Source: Dicaeum eximium (lineage: Eukaryota; Chordata; Aves; Passeriformes; Dicaeidae). Taken from it: a DNA stretch of 64,000 nucleotides. Positions 13,901-27,800 of this stretch are shown here, piece after piece (within the stretch, counting starts at the first letter, position 1; the number at the start of each line of letters is the position of its first letter). The notes below the pieces were generated by a model, which was not told the DNA's origin, ran no database searches, and saw only the letters and a program-made list of their open reading frames with translations. Where the stretch lies: contig VWZP01008566.1 in NCBI GenBank assembly GCA_013396995.1, positions 62,001 through 126,000 of the forward strand. Direction: 5' to 3'. Position numbers and translations under genes: made by a program.

Positions 13901-15985
13901 AATTTGATCTGGTGAGAAGAAAGGCCTCTTTTAGTTCTAGATACATGTGAACAAACACTCACGTCATTTTTGGTTCAGGATGCCAAATTCTATTATAATG
14001 ATTGTTTTGACATGACATTTAAAACTCTCCTTACCCAGCTAAACCAATCTCCAAAATGCAGCTGAAGAACTCAGTTGTCTGTGGATTTCCCTTGACTACC
14101 TGTTGTACATTTAAGAATAAGTCAGTCTGCATTATCCAAATACATCAAGGAAATTTTAATTGTGTTCACTATTCAGCAATATAAAAATGCGACTCAGTGT
14201 TGATTCAGAAGCCTCAGAGACTGTAAGGAATGGAAGCATTCAGAATGAAAAGACTTTCTCAAAAAGAATGCTTTTAAACTACAGAAGCATGATATCAGCA
14301 AGCCCTTGCTGAGGAACTACCTAGGAACAGTTTCATTTAACCATGACAAGTTGTCAATGCCAAAAGACTAGTGTAAATCAAGGCTGGCTTCCCAGATGAC
14401 TGTTCTCCTACCAGCTTGTCATAAGATCAGTCTCTCAGCAAATCTCAAACACTATCAAAGTAGACAAAAAGTACTAAATTTTCTGGGGGCAACAAGTAGC
14501 ATCTTCCCAGCACTGTACCCCTAGGTCCCTGTCACATAAACAGCCTTGACAATCTTTAAGCAGATTATGTACACAACAGCTTCATCTCCAGAGGAAGTGG
14601 GATTAAAAGGTTTATTGCTGCTATGACAACAGCCAGGTTCTGCTGTTCTTAAAATAGTTTTGAAACCTTAGCAGTGACTGGAAATGCACACATTCCTCCC
14701 CTGCAGGATTCATCATGTACTAAATACAGTCCTCTAAACAGAAATCATTTTATAACAGTCTACTTTTTTCAAGTATATATTTTTATCGTGCTCTTTAATT
14801 CCTTGTTACGAGCACTATGAATAGAAAGCAGTAAAAAAGGCACAGTGCTGCCATGTGGCTGTGATTACAGCTTTAGAAGTGATTATTGCTGGGTGCTGGC
14901 TGCAGACACCAGGACAGGCATTGCCACCAAACAATAATCATCCCCTTGCAGCACCTCTGCACTGTGGGGTCTCCTCAGCTTCTGTGTGCTCCATGCTGCC
15001 ATTTTTGTACTTACAAATGCTCCCCTTGATGCCCACAGGTATGCTATTATGTCTAAGGCTGAATTAATTCCTCCCTCATAGGAACAACTGGAAGTAGAAT
15101 TTGTCACACAATTCATTACCAAACTGTATCATTGAGGCCCGGGCGGGTGTAAGTGTGCCAATAACTACACGGTAGCTGGACCTCTTCACTTGAGTGTGCT
15201 ACTGTATCAGTGATTAGCATTTTGTTACTGAGGATGGCTAAATAAACCATTGATTCAATCAAATATAGAGCTGCAACACTCGATGAACATCCAGCTGTGC
15301 TCTGAGGCATTCTCCAAGTACATTCATGCTGACTTGTACAACAAAGCCAGCAATAAGTACAATGTTTAATTCTGACAGCAGCATTACCCCAGATCAAAGT
15401 GGGTAACCCTTATCTAACACTACTGAAATCAGAAGATTAATATGAACAAAGAAGTCTATTCATTATTGCAGTCAGTTTAGATTAAAAGCATATTTCAAAC
15501 CAAAGAAAAATCAAATTTAATCCAATTACATTGGTACTATCCACCAATGTCGCATGATACCAAGCTGAAATCATCTTTCCTGCAGCATATCACAATTTAA
15601 AGAGAAACAAATACACGCTGTAAAACTCAGGAAGCAATTGATTGTTTCCTTACCCAATTCTCAGTTCTGTTAGTTCCTGCCAAAGAATGCAGATGCTTTT
15701 CTCTACAGAGTCCACAAACTCCTGACATTTCAGGCCAGAATGTGGCCTTAAACATAACTTTAATTGAGATTTCTTGGTAATTAAAAACTACCTAGCAGTA
15801 ACTGCTACAGATCAAGCAGAATTCTCTATGAGAGCTGATACCATCAATAAAGGAATCTTGTTTACCTGTCGCCAAAAGATTACATTAAAAAATGGAAGTA
15901 AGAAAACACAGGGGTTAATTAAATTAGCATATTAGGTTGTAGCTCCAAGTTGAGTATTTAGCCTAAGATCGAATTCTACTACTTT
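7960..15985. other. Non-coding DNA between the coiled-coil gene and the CR1 relic
   Basis: I see no supportable gene. The longest frame (plus strand, 9190-9732, 180 codons) lacks splice or promoter context, is rich in Ser, Cys and His, and overlaps open frames on the other strand, so I treat it as chance. A cluster of TAATTA sites lies at 8814-8899. The rest is AT-rich unique-looking sequence without recognisable repeats. Confidence 0.55.
8814..8899. promoter_or_regulatory. Cluster of three TAATTA homeodomain-type sites
   Basis: TTAATTAATG (from 8814), CATTAATTAG (8846-8855) and AAATTAATTT (about 8889-8898) fall within 86 bases, about 1 kb upstream of the coiled-coil candidate. TAATTA is the core site of many homeodomain proteins. 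The clustering is seen; enhancer function is only inferred, and such motifs are frequent in AT-rich DNA. Confidence 0.2.
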
Positions 15986-15989
15986 GCAT

Positions 15990-17215
15990 CATCATCATCA
16001 CCTGGTCTATCAGCCACTGCTTCCAATTTTTGTGTCATCTGCAAATTTGCTGAGGGAACACTCCTTTTCATCATTCAAATCATAAATGAATCAACTGAAC
16101 AGCACTGACCTCAGTACTGAGCCTGAGATATCCCATTAATTATTTGCCACCAACTGGACTGTGCTGCTGATCACAACCCTCTGGGCCTGAGTACTGGGGC
16201 AGTTATCAGTCCACCTCACTATCCCCTTACCTAACCTGTACTTCATCTGCTTGTCTATGATGAGGTTATGGGAAATGCTGTGAAAAGCTTTACGAATCCA
16301 AGTAAACAACATCAGCTGCTCTCCCCTCATTGAGCAAGACAGCCAGCTCATTGTGGAAGGCAAAGAGGTTGGTCAAGCATGATTTTCACTTTATAAATTC
16401 CTGCTAGTTACTCCCAATCATCCTCTTGTCCTTCATGTACTTGGAAGAGCTTTCCAGCATGATTTTCCATGTCAGCTTCCCAGGGACTGGGGCAAGGCTG
16501 AATGACCTGTAGCTCCCCCATTCTTCCTTACTGCTCTTCTTGAGGACAGGACTTAAATTTGCTCTCTTCCAGTTTCCAGGAGGCTCTCCCAGTTGTCATG
16601 ACTTGCAATGGCATCAGCCATCTCCCTTAGCACTTATGGATGCAACCTGTCAGGCTTCACACGCTTAGGTACATTCAGTTTGTCTGCAAGCTCCCTAAGC
16701 TGACCTCTATCATCTACCTTGTTCCAGATTTTTCCTCTGGTCTCAGTGATACGGGATTCCTAAAAGCCAGTCCCACCAATAAAGACTGAGGTAAAGAAGG
16801 CAACAAGTACTGCAGCCTCCTCTGTGTCATTTATCACAAGCTACCCTGCCCCATTCAGCAGGGGTGGGGGAGAGGGGCACCTTTATTTCCCAAGTCTTCC
16901 TTTTGCCATTATATAATTGTAAAATGCCTTCCCATAATGGTAGAATATCTCCCTTTTTCTTGCCCTTTACATCTCTAGGCAGATGCAATTCTAGAGGAGC
17001 CTTTGCTTTCTTAACACTATCCCTGCAAGATCAGAAAACAACACTATGCTCTGTTTGGGTCATCTGCCCCTGCTTCCACTTCTTCTCCACTTCCTGTTTG
17101 GGCTCACTTAGGAGCTCCTTGCTCATCCACACAGGCATCCTACCACCTGTACTTTACTTCCTACTTGTCAGGAGAGACTTCTCTTTAGGTCTTTCATGCA
17201 AGAAACCTTAACAAA
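15990..17215 (-). mobile_element. Degenerate CR1-type non-LTR retrotransposon (reverse transcriptase part)
   Basis: The plus strand follows the antisense of CR1 ORF2 over about 1.2 kb. Translating the minus strand shows LSKFADDTKIG near 16023-16055, which is the FADD catalytic box of the reverse transcriptase. Further upstream in the element come the remnants AFHSISHNLIIDK and QRVVIS, matching the CR1 palm motifs AFDTVSHNILIDK and QRVVISG. Frameshifts and stops break the frame throughout. Phrases such as TGAATGACCTGTAGCTCCCC and AAAGACTGAGGTAAAGAAGGCA are recognisable old CR1 sequence. It is an ancient, 5'-truncated and internally decayed copy that cannot move. Boundaries are approximate. Confidence 0.85.
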
Positions 17216-17235
17216 GGTTAACTCACCCCACATCC

Positions 17236-17259
17236 ACCCCCCGCCCATCCCCCCGCCCC
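17236..17259 (-). other. G-quadruplex-forming tract downstream of PSEN1
   Basis: The plus strand is nearly all C here, so the minus strand reads GGGGCGGGGGGATGGGCGGGG and onward: four or more G runs of at least three with loops of one or two bases, a canonical quadruplex pattern. It is followed on the plus strand by an A8 run. It lies about 530 bases beyond the likely PSEN1 polyadenylation site, with the G-rich strand as the PSEN1 sense strand. Confidence 0.6.
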
Positions 17260-17769
17260 AAAAAAAAGACAACCCAACCCTCTTAAATAGAAGTTAGTCA
17301 ACTCAAACAAATTTGAACTTTGCAGAGAATACTTTTCCAAAACAATAAAAAACCCCCAAAGCTGTTTCAATCATATTCATAAGAAATCAATTCCAAAATA
17401 ACAATACACTACACTACTCATGAAGTGGTTTTTTTTTTCTGAACATCCTATGTATTTTTCCTAGCAATCATCATTCTGTCAGCTGGTGTTTCAGTATAAT
17501 CTTATTTTTTCTTGCCTTAATTACACCTTATGGGTGCTCTTGCAACAAGCTTTGACTGACTCTTTAAAGGAACACAAAAAGTAGCTTTTAGAAGAAAGTA
17601 ATTCTACAAAAATCAGTTGAAGCTCTATTGGTAGGAAATATGGCAGCTACTTAAAATGCCCTAAGAAAGGAATCTAACTCATTAAATGTTGAATAAATAT
17701 AACTACAGTGCTTATGCCTCCAAGAGCTTTAAGTGATGGCTTTAAAATAATGTAGTAAAGGCAAGATGA

Positions 17770-20700
17770 ATCAGGATCCATGCAACTTTTATTTTAATAA
17801 TTAGACAAATACAGGAAAATTTACAATAATCTATCAAAACCGTATCTTATCAAGAACCGGAACGATGTTTAAAAAACATTCACATTTAATTCAGGTTATG
17901 TACAAACCAGTGTCTGTAAAAAAGAAAACAGCAAATGCTTTGAGTGTAGAAGAATTCCATTCTAGTTCATGTTTCAACATTTCCAATGACCAAGTCAGCA
18001 CTGAGATGCAATCACAGTGCAGACATGTTCCACAGTCTATTAAACTTGTTTCAACAGCATTGTTAGAAGTAATTTTTTAAATAAAGCATTTTGATAAGTT
18101 TTGTTCAACAGTACCATCCACCCAAAATTTACTTCTGCATATTTCATCCCTGACCACACTAATGGCAGAAGAGTTGTCATCTACAGGTCCAGAGTACATG
18201 AATCTGTATCTCTGTAGGTACAGATATATATCTATATATCTGAGAAGCACCAGCCCCCCATGCCTGAAATAGCCTGTGTCTGCTCTGTACATTGAGGAGA
18301 TTAGCCATTTTTAGTGGAGCACAGCCCTTGATTTTTTTGGCTCAAAGAAATCATCATCTACCCATCCAGAACTACCCTGAATGTGTTGCAGTATCACATT
18401 CTCACACCTTCAGGATGCACCTCACAGAGATGACATTTGAACTTGAGTGTGACCGTAACAGCCATACACAGGTACAACAGCTCCCTAAGCCTTTGCTGTA
18501 AAACCGACTTCAGGGGTCTCTTTCTTTGCCATGGATTAAATACCACCACAGAAGGGGAAAAAAAAGAAACTAGACAAACCAGGGTGTGCCTGGATTTTAG
18601 GAAAACTATTATGTCTTCTCATTTATACATCGGATTGGATCCTAGCCAAAGAAGGAGACCTATTGATGTAAGTTGAATGGAGAGAGAAAGCTACTGGGAT
18701 AGCTTTGCAGTTTTGAAGTATGAACACTGGAACAGCCACACAACAGGTACCAGTCAATCTGTCTGAGCACAGAAGGGATGAATATACACAGGTTAGAGCA
18801 CAGTTCTTTCAGAGCTACAGCCTAATGTGCTTCATTAACATACTAATTTAATAATAATGGAAACTCCCTCAAAAATGCAGACTACTTATGAAAAACCTTT
18901 CAGTTACAACAACTAACCAAAGTGAATCCTCAAATTAGGTCGGTGTTTCAAGACAAGAGAAAAGTGACACAACCTTCACATACGTGTAGTAACAACCCAA
19001 ATGCAAACAAAACCTATTGGCAACTGAACCTTATGTTCTGAAATAATCCTCAGCTGCAAGATCTCATCTGAAACACAAGCTACAATGATTTGTCCTCAGA
19101 GGGCAAATGTAGAAAATTTAATCTCATTTTTGAAAGTGTGCCTAAGACCTGGTAATAAGCAGTGTACTTTAACATATAGCTGCTTATAAAAGCAATTTCC
19201 CTTCTAAACTTATTTGGAGATACAAACACAAACTTTAACAGCTTCTGTGAATACAAATTTTATAGTCTCCACTACTGTAACTCCACACTAGCTCAGCTCT
19301 GGGAAGCGGAAGACTGGCAGTTTAGTGTTGGAAGGTTCTGAGCTCTTCCTTGGGTTGCACACCTAACACACATTCAAGTATGTGAAAAGGCTTTTGTACA
19401 TTTCTACAGGTTCTAAAGCAACTCTAACTGGAGCTAATGCTCCTCTGGTGCATATTGAAGCCAAAAATGAAATAAGAGAGATGACTTCTGCATTTAAGTA
19501 ACAACCCTTAACTGAGAGCCAGCTCAGATATACAAATGCCAGCGATGCCAACTCTTAGCAAACCTGTTCTATACAATAGAACTATAGTTGGGATGCCCAA
19601 TAAAAAACACAAGGGTGTTCTCTTAGCTATGATGCTCAGGAAAGGAACAAGTTACAATGGTATAAAAACAACTCAAAGTCTTGCTAAAAAATCAAAACCC
19701 AAACACAAAAACCAACCAAAAAATGAACACAGAAATCCCTAAAACCCTCACCAACCAACCTGTTTTAAGTCAGACTTTTTTGCAATAAAATATGGAACAG
19801 TAATTTAAGCTAGAAAACACAAACAAGTTTGACTTGAAAAGTCACTGTAAGCAATTTTGATACAGTTGGTTTATTAATGCTGTCCACAATGAATCTGCAC
19901 ACAAATGAGATGAATAAAAGTACTTTAGATGAGACAAGACAATGTATTTTATGAAAATGTAAATGCTGACACTACAGTTAAGAAGTCATACTGGAAAAGA
20001 CATATATTACCAAGGACAATCAAAGAAAGCCTTTCTTGGTTTTAAAGCAGATTTATACATCACAATCTTTCTCTACTTGGGCAATGGTTGGTGAGCATCT
20101 CTAATGTTTCAGTCCTATTAATCTATAGGCACTGAAACAAAACCGCAGGAAAAAATGGTAAAAGGAGCTAGTGTTAGGATTTTGACAGTTGCTCTACTTG
20201 GCAAGGACTCCAGTATCAAGATGCAAGTCAAACAGAATGCCCATCCATTCCCTATGGTTCCCAAGAAAAAACATTACTTGTGCACAGTAAGAATTTATGG
20301 CAAAACCAACTTCATCTCACCCATCTCATTTCCAAGCAATTATTCATAAATGAGTTCAAATGAAGAAGAAATCAGAGTTTAGCAGTTTTAAGGTTTGAAC
20401 AGACTCTTCTTCTAAGAAGTTAAACATCTCCTATCTTCTTTTCAGTGATATTGAATCGTCCTTCATTTTGCCAATCACCAGTTCCTCACAACAGAGGTAA
20501 TTAAAATGAAGAGGGTCACGAATTTTGCTCCTTAGTGACACTAAGCAATCTCTCACCTAACTGGAGTATCCTCACCAATAAAGATACTGCACAAAAAAAA
20601 AAATCCTTGCCAGCCTGAGGTGTTAAGACAGCTGCATGACCAATACTCAGGTCAACAGAACCTAAACCACATTTTTGATGACCAAGAATTTCAGTGATGC

Positions 20701-21740
20701 AATAGAAGAGCTCCTAATAGCACTTTGATCTCTAGATGTGGCAAGCTAAACTCCATCTGGGATTGCTGCAAACGCCTACTTATTTCCTAAGAATGCCAAG
20801 AGAAGGAACATCCACCAGTGATGCAGTCCATGCTGTTAGTGACTATTTCCAAACGCAGGGTTTGAAATGGTGTTCTAGCAAAATGATTTGCAAGAGCACA
20901 AAGAGTAAGTCCCAAAACTGTTTTTTAATGTAGTTTATTAACCTTTTAGAATGTAAGATCCAAATTAGGACTTTATGAGCCTCTACTGCCAAATAATTCA
21001 GTCCAAGTCTAAGCAGCTAAATAAACAGGAGCAGGTGTACAGAAGGTGCACTCCATGCTTGAGAATGCCAAGTATAAAACTGAGAAGAGGCTCTAGTTCC
21101 AGTGTGGGAAAAGAAAAAAAGCTTTTAGATTTACTAAACCAAACACACTCAGGCACAGAGGCTATGAAGTCATGGAGCACTCTTAGAGTGACAGTACTTT
21201 CTCCCTTTGTCGAATTGCTACAATGTCCTTTCCTGTTACACAGTCGGGACTCCACTGTCAAAATATCACTGCAAAAGAATTTGTCCAGATTGGGCTCTCT
21301 CTCCTCAAGCGGTTACAAGGACAAGTTCCATGTGATTTTTCAGCTTCCTCTGTTAACATCAAGGAAGTCCTGAGCACCCTTAGTGCTGTGAAAACAATCA
21401 GCCTGTGGTAAGAGATCACATTGCTGGTGGAAGCATTAGCAGTTTTCACACAGGTGGTCCTTACCAGAGATGTGTATATCAGATGACCTCTGATATAACA
21501 GCACCTGGCTTAGACTGGCCCTCAGGAAGAAGCCACTTTCACACAGGAAAATTCATATGGTGCCCAGTGCAGCAGTTGTCTCAGGAAAAAAAGCGAACCA
21601 AAAACCACCATCGGAGGAAGTTGTAATGATTCCACCTTGGAATCTTGAGTACTTGACTTCAGTCTTGCTTGAGAACTGAGAGAAAACCATTTTTCCTCCT
21701 CCCACATTTGCTACAAATATCCATTTCAGCATCATGTCTG
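17770..21740 (-). other. PSEN1: PSEN1 3' untranslated region (probable extent)
   Basis: This is continuous sequence from the PSEN1 stop codon at 21741 leftwards, with no other gene and no strong coding frame. Candidate AATAAA signals on the minus strand lie at 20934-20939, 19870-19875 and 17788-17793. The last is followed within about 20 bases by TGGATCCTGATTC, a plausible cleavage region, and gives a 3' UTR near 4 kb. The shorter forms would give about 0.8 and 1.9 kb. The extent is inferred from signals only. Confidence 0.5.
17788..17793 (-). terminator. PSEN1: Distal AATAAA polyadenylation signal, probable PSEN1 3' end
   Basis: The minus strand reads TTAAAATAAAAGTTGCATGG. It is the last canonical signal before the G-rich tract and the CR1 relic. 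Weaker alternatives are at 19870-19875 and 20934-20939 on the same strand. Confidence 0.45.
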
Positions 21741-21896
21741 CTAGATATAAAATTGATGGAATGCTAGCTGGTCCATAAAGGGTTGCACCAAGTTATCTGT
21801 AGCAAAGTAAAAAACCAGCCCAAAGGTTATGGAGATTGGAAGAGCTGGTAAGGCCTTCTTAAAGATGGCAAGAAGCAGAAGTGTAAGGCACAGGCC
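21741..21896 (-). CDS. PSEN1: PSEN1 last coding exon: PALP motif and C-terminus
   Basis: 156 coding nt including the TAG at 21741-21743; the acceptor is TTCCCCTCAG. It encodes [20 protein letters not shown], containing the PAL motif that shapes the active site, then [20 protein letters not shown] and the C-terminal FHQFYI, which in mammals contacts the rest of the complex. The 3' UTR follows directly. Confidence 0.98.
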   Translation of the reverse strand, partial: GLCLTLLLLAIFKKALPALPISITFGLVFYFATDNLVQPFMDQLAFHQFYI

Positions 21897-24800
21897 CTGA
21901 GGGGAAGAAAAAAAAAACAAAACACAAAATACATAGGGAAAAATTAGGGAACTCTGACAAGCAAAAAATTATATGAAATATATATATGTATAAATATTAA
22001 TTCTACAGGCTATTGTTTATGTCTTCCTAAACTAAAGGCTTGAGTGACAGATGTACAGCCAATGAAAATCACTGCTAAAATCCTCACCAGTTTTCAGTCT
22101 GGCCACCCAATAAACAAGATCAAAGACAAAATACAGCAGTTACAGCTTTGTCCTTGATGAACATTAGAAACTATCTCTATTATAATTTTACATTATACTC
22201 ACAATCAATATGGCTACAAAACATGCTAAAGTTGTATTCCAGTCCCCACTTGCTGTTGCAGAGGCTTTGCCAACGAGGACACTGTAGAAAATGAAGTCTC
22301 CTAAACCGAGCTTTACTCCTCCTGCAAAGTGAACATATGGCAGCATTAAGTATCAGTCTACTAATATTACATGTCAGTAATTATCAAAGAATAATACATA
22401 TTTACATTAACTATTAACAAGACTTGGTAAAAACAACATTTTATTTTCAAAATTAGTACCACTCCTGAATTGAGTGATAAACTCCTGTGAAACAAGATGG
22501 CTTAGAAACACTACACTACTCAATTAATTCATCCTTTAATTAGAACTTTCCTATACTCCTGTTTTCCTGGACATATGAATGCAATATATACAAACCCAGA
22601 TATCTGTAATTTTATTTGTGTAGGGGTGTCCACTTTTGATTCTCTTGTCATATTCAATAGAATACTGAAGAGCAATTCCTTTAAACTGGCTGAGGGAGGG
22701 GAAAAATAAATCCCTTGCAGATGACATATTATTTGCCATGAGAAACCTATAAAGTTCAAAACATTCCATTGCCTTGCCAATTTTCCTAGAGAATTCTTAT
22801 GCAGGTAGTTCTTAAAAGCACTTGTGTGTAAGTACAGAGCATATCACAGAGGCAAAAACTCAACATATTTAGTCCAAGATGTGAGATTTCAGAAAATTCA
22901 TTCTCTCTTATTCTTTTATATTGTAATTACCACCTTAGCAACAACTCTGGAAGCACAATGCTCAATTATTTCTGCAAGCACTGTAAGAGTTCCTGAATGC
23001 CAGTTCATGTTCTGAGCTTTTAGTCCAAGATGTTAATTAAGAAAGGCCACCATCAGGGAACCAGCTGTTTTCATTTGGCCTACTGATTATTTTCCCACCT
23101 CACCACAGCCCAGCCCAACGCTCACTTTGGAGTTCCAAGAGGAACTAAGAACATCAAAAATAGGTGGATGCCTGATTAATTATGAAGGTGGAGGGAGAAG
23201 GCAAAGGAAAAAGGCAAAAAGGGAGAAAATGCATAAAAGAAAAAAGGCAACCCTACTCTCTTTCAACAGGCCTCCAATAAAATGCCTGAAATGGTGCATT
23301 CATTAAAAGCTCTTAAGCACTACAACACCCCTTAACTGCTGAAACAGACCTTGGATGCTCCAGACTTGCAGTAAACTAATGCTGGCTGACAAGTCTGACT
23401 GGATCATTACTACTCACTGTAGGAATACAGGAAGGAGAGAATTATCAGCATGGCCAGATGAGTTAGTTAAAAAATTAACTGAAATAGCTGCTGTGCTAAA
23501 ATTTTTGCATCTTGATGTTATTTTTTTAAGCTTTGGAAAATAAAAAGGATTTGCAGCATGCTGAATTTGGACTTTTTGAGACAAAGTAAATTTTAGAACT
23601 CTTCTTAAAGTAGAAGTCTCTATTTTTAAACAGAGGAGCACCTGATAATCAGAGGAAGCAGCTGCATCTGGTAAAATATGGCAGTATCACATGACAGGCA
23701 CACCCTAATTTATTTAGAGCTTTGCAAATCTAATAGCAGCTTGAACTCTAACTGGAAATCATGAGTCTGTTAGAACAGGTATGAGTACTGATATCATACA
23801 CTTTCCAAAGATATTTCACCTTAGAAAGATGCTGGAGAAAACTAATTAAGCCCATTGCATTCTGCATTCATTTGAGTCTCCAATCAGGTTTTAAACATTG
23901 CTTCCTACCAACTGGATTACAGCAGTTTAATCTTGAGGCATAAAAAACCTGGTAATACTCAATTTACAGGGCCTAAAATCCAAAAGAGGTGACACACAGC
24001 GGAACACTGCATGAAAAAGACAAAGGCTGACCATGTAATGGTCTGAAAACAGCTTGTGCAACGAAAGTTTTAAGTCTGTGTATCAAAGAACAATTTGGCC
24101 AATATTACTCACTCCTGCAACAAAACAAAATGCTATCAAAAAGCAACACCATTATTCCTATGAGGCATATCAGTATTCATCAGGAGAAAGAGCATCTCTT
24201 CAGCTTGCTAATAGCTCAAAGAATCCTGCATCTGTGCACTCAGGGTGCTTGACTGACTAGCTTCAGATTTAGTGAGCTTTTCAGACACAGTAGTCCACAC
24301 TCACGTTCTTCAGGGTCTTCACTTGTCTGAGAGTTACTGGGTAGAGCCTGAACAGCAGCACGTGATTCAGGTGTCGATTCAATGGGTCCTATCCTGTTGT
24401 CCCTTTGTTGCTGCCATTCCTGACTGAAGCCACCATCATCTGCTTCAGCATCTTCATTCTGGGTCCGGCTTGCCGGAGCTCAAAGGAAAAAAGGCATTTA
24501 AGACTCCTCCAAAAATGTGCCTTCTAAAACATGTCTCTCCACATATAAGATCATAGAAGAACAAGACAGAAAGAGGTAATCCATAATACTTAGCAACATT
24601 TAACACTGGCACACAATCACAAGACAGCCTCTCTTAGGATTTTAATATTTACTTAAACATTCAGGAGTCAATGTACACTCTGCAGTCACAGCACCTACAT
24701 GTACATTCAAGTCCTAGTATTCAGGAGTACATCCACATGAAAGTGGAAGTTCTGTGGTGACCTAACAAAAATCACAATTTCAGGAATAAACTATCATCTA

Positions 24801-27800
24801 ATATTTAATTAGCTTCTTTAGTTGACATTGACAGCTTAATTTCCCAGTAAAATAGAAAACTTTACTGAAAGTTACATATGCATGGATGCCTTCAAGCATG
24901 TTAATTTCAGAAACTGCATTGCTTTAGTAACACATATAAATAAACAAACTCCATGTTTTAAACACTACCTGTATAGCCAAAAGGGCCAGGCATATTTCAT
25001 CTAATACAAATATAAATGAGTTGGTATTACACTGTATCATCCCAATTTGACAAGCAGTTGAGCTCAGTTAATACTTTTATATTGAGTCATTTCAACACTT
25101 ACACCTCAGGATCCCAGAAAAATGAACGCAAGAACATTAACTGCACAATAAATAGACAATTTTTCAAGTCTTGACAGATTCATAATTCTTAATTAGGCTT
25201 CCATGCTTTCACTCTTCTCCAGCACCCTGGACTCTTAAAAAACTAAAAGACAGGTATCCATAAACATGTCATGTATTCCTATAAAGTGACAAACGTTTGT
25301 CAGAGCAAAACTCACCTTGCTTATTGTAAGTGGAGTTTTTGGACTTTCGTTGGGCTTCTGGATCTTCCTCAGCCATGTTCACAAGCCATATCATTGTTGC
25401 TATCAAAGAAATACAATTAGCAATGCTGTTGTGGTTTGGATCTTCAGATGTATGAAATTCTGAGCTAGTGTTAGCATCAATCCGTTATTTCTCATTTTTC
25501 ATGTTTTTTTTTTTATACAACTATCTTTTCCAACAGACAATTTTACTCTCATTAAATCACAATAATATCTGGAACACAGCCAGTACCAGTAACAACACAT
25601 TTACAGAAACTGGTGCATAAAATTTTATTTGTACTAGATTTTGAAAAAAAAAATGGCAACAGCTGTTGCCCAACAAATTACTTCTACATGTAAGGCTTAC
25701 TCTGAAAATCAACAATTTCTTTACTTTTTTACCATTAATCAGTTCTTTTATGTACAAGTTAAAAGGTCTCTAAACACTGTTACAGAGTTACGTCAATTGA
25801 GAGACAGTATCTACATCAAAGCTAATTGTTCTGTGCCTTCACCATCACAAAAAATCCTCCAATCTGGAGGTAACCAAATGTTGTTACATACAAAAGGTGT
25901 ATTTTAATTCAAGTTCTCAGTGTTAACCTCTCCTCTCATGAAACAGAGTAACAGGCAGCTCTGCCACAGTTTACTGATGCTGTGCAAGTGTGACAGATAA
26001 AGAACCAGTGACAGATAAAGGAAGTCCTCCCCTTTCTCCACAGTAAGCTTGTCCCTGAAGTGGCCAGTCTGCAGCACACTTCCTGCTTCCAAATAGAGGC
26101 CTGTGGAGCACCAGTAGCATAATGACATGATGAGCATTTTTCACTGTTATCCACATGACTACGAGTAGCAATATGGAACTTCAGAAACACTGGAATTATG
26201 TACTAATTGATACACAGGTCACAACAGCAACTTCAACAGGTTATTTTTCACAACTGCAGGGAGAAACAATTTACCAAAAAGGACAAGCCATTGAGAAAAC
26301 AGCCACACAAACAAACCTCCTTCTAGCAATTTCTCACATTTCTTACTAAGAACTGTACTAAGACACAGGTTATTTAAGGACTGAAAGCTGGTAAGTATTT
26401 TCTGGAAACAATTGCTCCCTTTGAACAGGCTTGATTCACAGCCTAAGGACATAGAACTTTATCCAAAACAAGGTCTGTTACCATTCTTCCTGTTTGTATT
26501 TTGGAACAAAACATGCTGGTTTTTATCTAGAAATGTCTCAGTCAGATAATGTTCCACATTTTTCAGTCAACAGTGAAATGAAAACTGAGGCCCAAGTGAC
26601 CAGATCAAGAACTCAGCTGAAAAGCATCTTATTAAAACCCAGAAAAATGAGAAGATTGCTTCACATGAGTGGGTGATTGCAAGCTTAAAGAATTTAACAA
26701 AATGTACTTACAGGAGTAAATAAGTGCTGGAAAGAGAGTTTCATTTCTCTCTTGAGCTGTTTCAACTAACATACGAAGAGGACCTTTAGGACACAGAACA
26801 GCAACCAAATCTGAAAGGAAGAGCAAACAGATCTTAGATCCCTGCAGACATAGTTACGATTTCTTCTGTAACACATGGAGAGACTTGAAGTAAGAAAATG
26901 CACCCTGAATACAGATTTCAGAGGTAGCCATTGGCCACAATTCAGTATCCTACAGCAATGCTTTTTAATATTCTTAGTTATGCAACCTATTTTACATATT
27001 ACTGTAATATGCATACAAATTTTAAAACATTATATTCCTCACCTAAGATATGATGCAAGTGCAGAGGTACCTGTGCCTATATGCTGACCTGTGAATAATT
27101 CAAGAAAGCTACTCTTCAACTACCATCTTGAAAATACCCAAGCTTGCCTTCTATCAGGAAAGCTTTTTGTAATCTAAGTGTAATGCTAGAAGAAATTTTA
27201 AGACAACAGGTGAGGTTTACTTAATTTCTGTGAAACAGGCATATTGGGATAGAGAGCTCTAACATTGCTACTGCCTTTTGCACTTGTCCACTCACCATAT
27301 GTCTTTAATTTGAAACTAAATCCAACACTGAAAGGAACAGCTGACTTGTCAGGAGCTGTGCACTGCTCAGAGCAGGCCTTCTGTACCTGAGCCAACTGCC
27401 CTGGCACCACTGCTGGTCCCACTCAAGTGAAGAATTCTTGGTGGGGGTCTCAGGCTTTGAAAACTTACATCCCCTGTACTCAAAACAACTACATCATAGT
27501 ATTGGAACTTGATCTCAAGTAATTTCATTTTGCTATCACTGAATAAAGGCTGAATGCTTGGAGCACTCAGATTTGTTCCAGTTCTTTGAAGGGTGGAAAT
27601 GGGGCTGGGGGATGGGAAGTTTTTCTTAATGTGCTTTGTAGTCCATGAGCACACACACAAGGGACAATTTTCCTCTCCTTGAACAAAGAGGACACTTAAG
27701 GAGTACACTGATGTATCAGAGCTAATCAAAGCTTATCAACCCCTGCACTTACATCTGGACAGATTCTCAGCCTTTATCATGATCAGTGACTTCGAGAGCA

